From: an uncultured Aquimarina sp.
Lineage (GTDB): Bacteria; Bacteroidota; Bacteroidia; Flavobacteriales; Flavobacteriaceae
Assembly (NCBI GenBank): GCA_947496705.1
Contig: CANMDW010000004.1
Span: 124,001-188,000, forward strand
Length of the DNA: 64,000 bases
Direction: 5' to 3'
This document shows positions 60,797 through 64,000 of the stretch, in pieces. Made by a program: the position numbers and the translations under genes. Position 1 is the stretch's first letter, and the number at the start of each line of letters is the position of its first letter. The notes beneath the pieces were generated by a model. It was given only the letters and a program-made list of their open reading frames with translations, was not told the DNA's origin and did no database searches.

Positions 60797-63223
60797 TTGA
60801 TAACGAAAGGATTAATAATATTACTTTTGATTACGACTTTCACAATATCAACCATCCATTCCCAAAGTTTGGATCAAATCGGAAAAGTACCATTACTTAA
60901 GGTAAATGGTGGAATTTCTGCCAATGGAGTGTATTATGAGGGTACTGCTAATCGCGATCCATTTTCATTTAATGTGAGTGGTAATCTTAACTTCAATATA
61001 AGTGGATTATACAACATTCCTTTGTCCTTTTCCTATACCAGCCAGGATTTTAACTTCAATACCCCTTTTAAGGTCAATCGACTTAGTATTCATCCTTCTT
61101 ACAAATGGATCACAACGCATATTGGCGATGTGGGGATGAACTTTTCTCCATATACAGTGAATGGTCATCAGTTTACGGGGTTGGGAGTCGATCTTACACC
61201 CAATGGGCCATTTAAAATCAGTGCATTGTATGGCAGATTTTTACGAGCCACAGAATATGATGTTTCATTTCCAAACGTGTTGCCGGTGTATGAAAGATAT
61301 GGGTATGGAATGAAGTCTTCTTATAGTTTCAATAAGTGGAACATCGAACTGATATTATTTAAGGCAAAAGACAAGGAGTCTTCTTTAAAAACACCTATAC
61401 CTGAAGCACTAGGGGTAACGCCTAAAGAAAATCTCGTAGTTTCCTTAAAAAGCGGAATACAATTCATTAAAAATCTGTCTTTCAATGTTGAAATTGCTCA
61501 AAGTGCTATAACTGAAAATATTAATAATCCTTCTTCTGATGCGCGTAATAATTTGATTGGATTTTTGATAGACGAGAAAACCTCTACAGACTATTACCAG
61601 GCGTTTAATGCAAATTTTTCATATGCATTTTTTAACGGAAATGTAGGAGTAAGTTATGAACGCATCGACCCGAATTATCAAACTTTTGGAGCCTATTTTT
61701 TTAATAATGATTTAGAAAACATTACGTTGAATGCTTCCCAAAGTTTGTTTAAAGGGAAATTGGCATTATCGGTAAATGCGGGATTGCAAAGAGATGATTT
61801 AAAAAATGAAAAAGAGACCCAATTACAGCGAATCGTGTCTTCTGTTAATGCATCACTCATCGTTTCAAAAAAGGTAGATCTGAATGCTTCCTATTCCAAC
61901 TTTCAGTCCTTTACAAATATTAGAAACCAATTTGATGAGATCAATCAGATAGATGAGCTTACTAGTATAGATACGTTAGATTTTACACAGATATCTCAAA
62001 ATGCTTCATTGGGTATTACTTATAAAATCACCAATGATGACGATAAAAGACAAAGTGTTGCCACTCAAATCAATTATCAAACTTCAAAAGAAGAAAGTGG
62101 CGGGTTGTCAGACACTTCGTCCAATTTTTACAACGGTTCTGCGGCATACACCTTAGAGTTTCCAAAGAGAAGTCTGCAATATAACGGAGCGGTTAATGTT
62201 GCTTATAATGAGTTTACAGAAGAACGTACACTTACCTATGGGCCTACTTTGGGAGTTAGAAAACAGTTCTTCGACAATACTTTAAGTACCGGGGTGTCGA
62301 GTTCATACAATATCACCAGCGCCAACGGGGAGACTCAAAATCAAATATGGAGCAACAGAGTTAATGCAGGGTACACCTATAAAGAACGACATAACTTTTC
62401 TTTAAGCACCATTTTTTTGCTAAGGAAGGCTACCCAACGAGTTTCCAACGACCTTACTATTAGCATGGGGTATTCCTATTCTTTTGATGTCAAAAAACCA
62501 AAATTTGGGAGAGGAAAAAATACAATTTCTGCAAAAGAACGACCAGAGGGGAAAAGTGATAAGTATCTGTATAGATTCAGATATCGCAATATTATCTATA
62601 AAGGATATGCCAATGAAATTATAGCGCAACTTCTGGTTACAGCAAAAAAAGAATACCTAACCAAGCCAGATACTTTTGGAAAGATCGAAATATTGTCTAT
62701 ACTCGGTAGTATAAAGGAAGATAATGACCCTATCCTTTTTCAGAATGATGCCATCACATTTTTGGATACTCTTTATCTGTATAAAGATTTCCAGGTTGCT
62801 TATCGGGAGAAATTGGATGAGGTATTTGAAGACCTGAAGATCGATACAAAGAAAAAAGATGAAGAAATACAAATGAGTTTTAGGATCGCTAAGTTCAAAA
62901 TGGAGCGACATGAATTACATAAAATAGCCATTTCGGACAGGCAGCAAGCAGAACCGGCATTATTAAAAGAATATGAGGAGTTGGTTGAAGAACACAGAAA
63001 GCAATCAGAAAAATATGATGCACACCATTATATAACAGGAAGAGTTTTTGAAATTAATAAGGAAAGAGCCAAACATAAAAAAGTTATAAAGGAAATCAGA
63101 TTGAAGGCAATGCAAAACACTTTTGAAATTTACAAGGCAGAAGGGAGCTTACTAAATAGCAATGACTATCTGGAAGGTGAAATCATCTTGTATCTCGATA
63201 TGGAGTATAGAGCTCAAAATTAA
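60797..63223 (+). CDS. outer-membrane beta-barrel protein with long C-terminal helical extension
   Basis: An 808-residue protein read from a TTG start; no ATG lies in a better place, and this start gives a Sec signal peptide with cleavage near IHSQS. Residues about 25-570 are strand-rich with alternating aromatic and polar residues (FNVSGNLNFNISGLYNIPLSF, ISMGYSYSF), like a large barrel. Residues about 575-808 change character: highly charged, mostly helical (KKKDEEIQMSFRIAKFKMERHELHKIA and EYEELVEEHRKQ), perhaps a periplasmic coiled coil. I do not recognise the family. It lies 17 bases before the TANFOR-like gene, so the two are cotranscribed and probably form one surface or secretion system. 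Confidence 0.7.
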   Translation: MITKGLIILLLITTFTISTIHSQSLDQIGKVPLLKVNGGISANGVYYEGTANRDPFSFNVSGNLNFNISGLYNIPLSFSYTSQDFNFNTPFKVNRLSIHPSYKWITTHIGDVGMNFSPYTVNGHQFTGLGVDLTPNGPFKISALYGRFLRATEYDVSFPNVLPVYERYGYGMKSSYSFNKWNIELILFKAKDKESSLKTPIPEALGVTPKENLVVSLKSGIQFIKNLSFNVEIAQSAITENINNPSSDARNNLIGFLIDEKTSTDYYQAFNANFSYAFFNGNVGVSYERIDPNYQTFGAYFFNNDLENITLNASQSLFKGKLALSVNAGLQRDDLKNEKETQLQRIVSSVNASLIVSKKVDLNASYSNFQSFTNIRNQFDEINQIDELTSIDTLDFTQISQNASLGITYKITNDDDKRQSVATQINYQTSKEESGGLSDTSSNFYNGSAAYTLEFPKRSLQYNGAVNVAYNEFTEERTLTYGPTLGVRKQFFDNTLSTGVSSSYNITSANGETQNQIWSNRVNAGYTYKERHNFSLSTIFLLRKATQRVSNDLTISMGYSYSFDVKKPKFGRGKNTISAKERPEGKSDKYLYRFRYRNIIYKGYANEIIAQLLVTAKKEYLTKPDTFGKIEILSILGSIKEDNDPILFQNDAITFLDTLYLYKDFQVAYREKLDEVFEDLKIDTKKKDEEIQMSFRIAKFKMERHELHKIAISDRQQAEPALLKEYEELVEEHRKQSEKYDAHHYITGRVFEINKERAKHKKVIKEIRLKAMQNTFEIYKAEGSLLNSNDYLEGEIILYLDMEYRAQN

Positions 63224-63240
63224 AACGAAGCGACACTATT

Positions 63241-64000
63241 ATGAATATGATAAAAAAAATACTACTATTATTAGGACTGTTATATTGCTATTCACAATAT
63301 AGTTATGCTCAAAATTTCCCTGTACAGATAAGCCCGATTGGGTCCAGGCCCTATCCAAACAATTTACCGGCATATGCTGCATCGACCTCACCTACCAGCC
63401 CTTTACAATTAAGAATATTACTTACAGATATTACCACGGGTAATCAACGCCCCATAAATTTAAGAATTCGTATACAAGGACAGGGCATTAATGTTGTTAG
63501 CAATCCGGTATTTGTTCAAAATCAACAACTCACTCTTGATGCAGGGATTCCTTTGGTACTGGGAGCTGTGGATCTGGCTCCATATTTCGAATTTCAAAAC
63601 CTTATTGGGATTTCGCTAGATCAATACCAAACCTCTTTAAGAGATGGTAGTTATGATTTTTGCTTTGAGATTATTGATGCCAGATCGGGAGTACAAATAT
63701 CTGAAACGAAATGTGTAAACCTGCCTGTACTGCAAATAAATCCACCATTTCTTACCTGGCCATTAAATGAATCAAAAATTACCGCTTCGGATCCTCCTCC
63801 ACAAATTAACTTTAATTGGAGTCCCGCATCCGGAGGCAATGTGGCCGGTGTAAAGTATAGGTTCAGATTGGTACAAATCCCTTTTGGTATTCAGGACATA
63901 CAAGGATTTATGTTAGGAACTCAGGGAGTAAACAATTGTGAGCAAAATAATGACAGCTATAGTGTGATATGCAGAGATAATATCATCGGTACAAGTCTTG
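63241..64000 (+). CDS. TANFOR-like secreted protein (5' part, cut by window edge)
   Basis: The frame is open for 253 codons to the window end. It begins with a signal peptide (LLLLGLLYCYSQYSYAQN) and then FPVQISPIGSRPYPNNLPAY, RIRIQGQGINVVSNPVF, LTLDAGIPLVLGAVDLAPYF and LRDGSYDFCFEIIDARSG. This layout is that of the Bacteroidota TANFOR domain. After about residue 175 a fibronectin-type III-like segment starts (PPFLTWPLNESKITASDPPPQINFNWSPASG). Full-length members are often large, repeat-rich surface proteins; the rest lies outside the window. The family assignment is from memory of the pattern. Confidence 0.7.
   Translation, partial: MNMIKKILLLLGLLYCYSQYSYAQNFPVQISPIGSRPYPNNLPAYAASTSPTSPLQLRILLTDITTGNQRPINLRIRIQGQGINVVSNPVFVQNQQLTLDAGIPLVLGAVDLAPYFEFQNLIGISLDQYQTSLRDGSYDFCFEIIDARSGVQISETKCVNLPVLQINPPFLTWPLNESKITASDPPPQINFNWSPASGGNVAGVKYRFRLVQIPFGIQDIQGFMLGTQGVNNCEQNNDSYSVICRDNIIGTSL

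Overview
The window looks like a chromosomal segment of a marine Flavobacteriaceae-type Bacteroidota, perhaps close to Aquimarina; the genus is a guess. The reasons are low GC, sparse Shine-Dalgarno sites, promoters of the TTTG / TAnnTTTG type, a transcarbamylase of the Bacteroidota N-acyl-ornithine class, periplasmic lipoproteins, outer-membrane barrels and a TANFOR-like secreted protein at the right edge. I saw no rRNA, tRNA, CRISPR array or intact insertion sequence.

Layout. 0.3-0.8 kb: a small outer-membrane barrel protein with its own promoter and terminator. 1.4-13.1 kb: one co-directional arginine and proline biosynthesis cluster (acetyltransferase, argG, argC, proC, argD, proA, proB, argF', argB, argE, argH), closed by a strong terminator. 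The transcarbamylase carries Ser at the residue that separates acetyl- from succinyl-ornithine enzymes, which predicts a succinylated pathway. 13.3-15.2 kb: a PfkB sugar kinase and a TIM-barrel isomerase. 15.7-25.2 kb: an acetate module made of an InsA-like DNA-binding protein, a porin, a two-subunit sodium/acetate-type symporter, a transporter-histidine kinase fusion with its response regulator, and acetyl-CoA synthetase. 27.2-30.3 kb: a TPP riboswitch and thiM-thiE-thiD-tenA, a thiamin salvage operon.

30.3-31.7 kb is a repeat-rich accessory stretch: an 11-unit 21-bp tandem array lies inside a small heptad-repeat gene, which overlaps a second small membrane-protein gene by four bases. 31.7-38.3 kb carries an S9 peptidase, a GH28-like beta-helix protein, a GNAT, an ATPase and a short-chain dehydrogenase. 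38.7-42.4 kb (minus strand) is a three-subunit biotin-dependent acyl-CoA carboxylase. 42.5-45.1 kb holds a DnaQ-like exonuclease and a cNMP/CBS/DUF294 protein, which in other bacteria sit next to acetate symporter genes, so the acetate module appears split here. 45.2-49.6 kb is a mixed set of membrane and hypothetical genes.

49.7-58.1 kb (minus strand) is an eight-gene catabolic cluster: cytochrome c, GMC oxidoreductase, Tat-exported small subunit, two TIM-barrel isomerases, sugar permease, Gfo/Idh/MocA oxidoreductase and DUF1080 hydrolase. Together these fit periplasmic 3-keto-glycoside formation and breakdown. A divergent aldo/keto reductase and AraC-type regulator pair follows. The window ends in a probable two-gene surface system: a TTG-started beta-barrel with a long charged C-terminal extension, then a TANFOR-like protein cut by the window edge.
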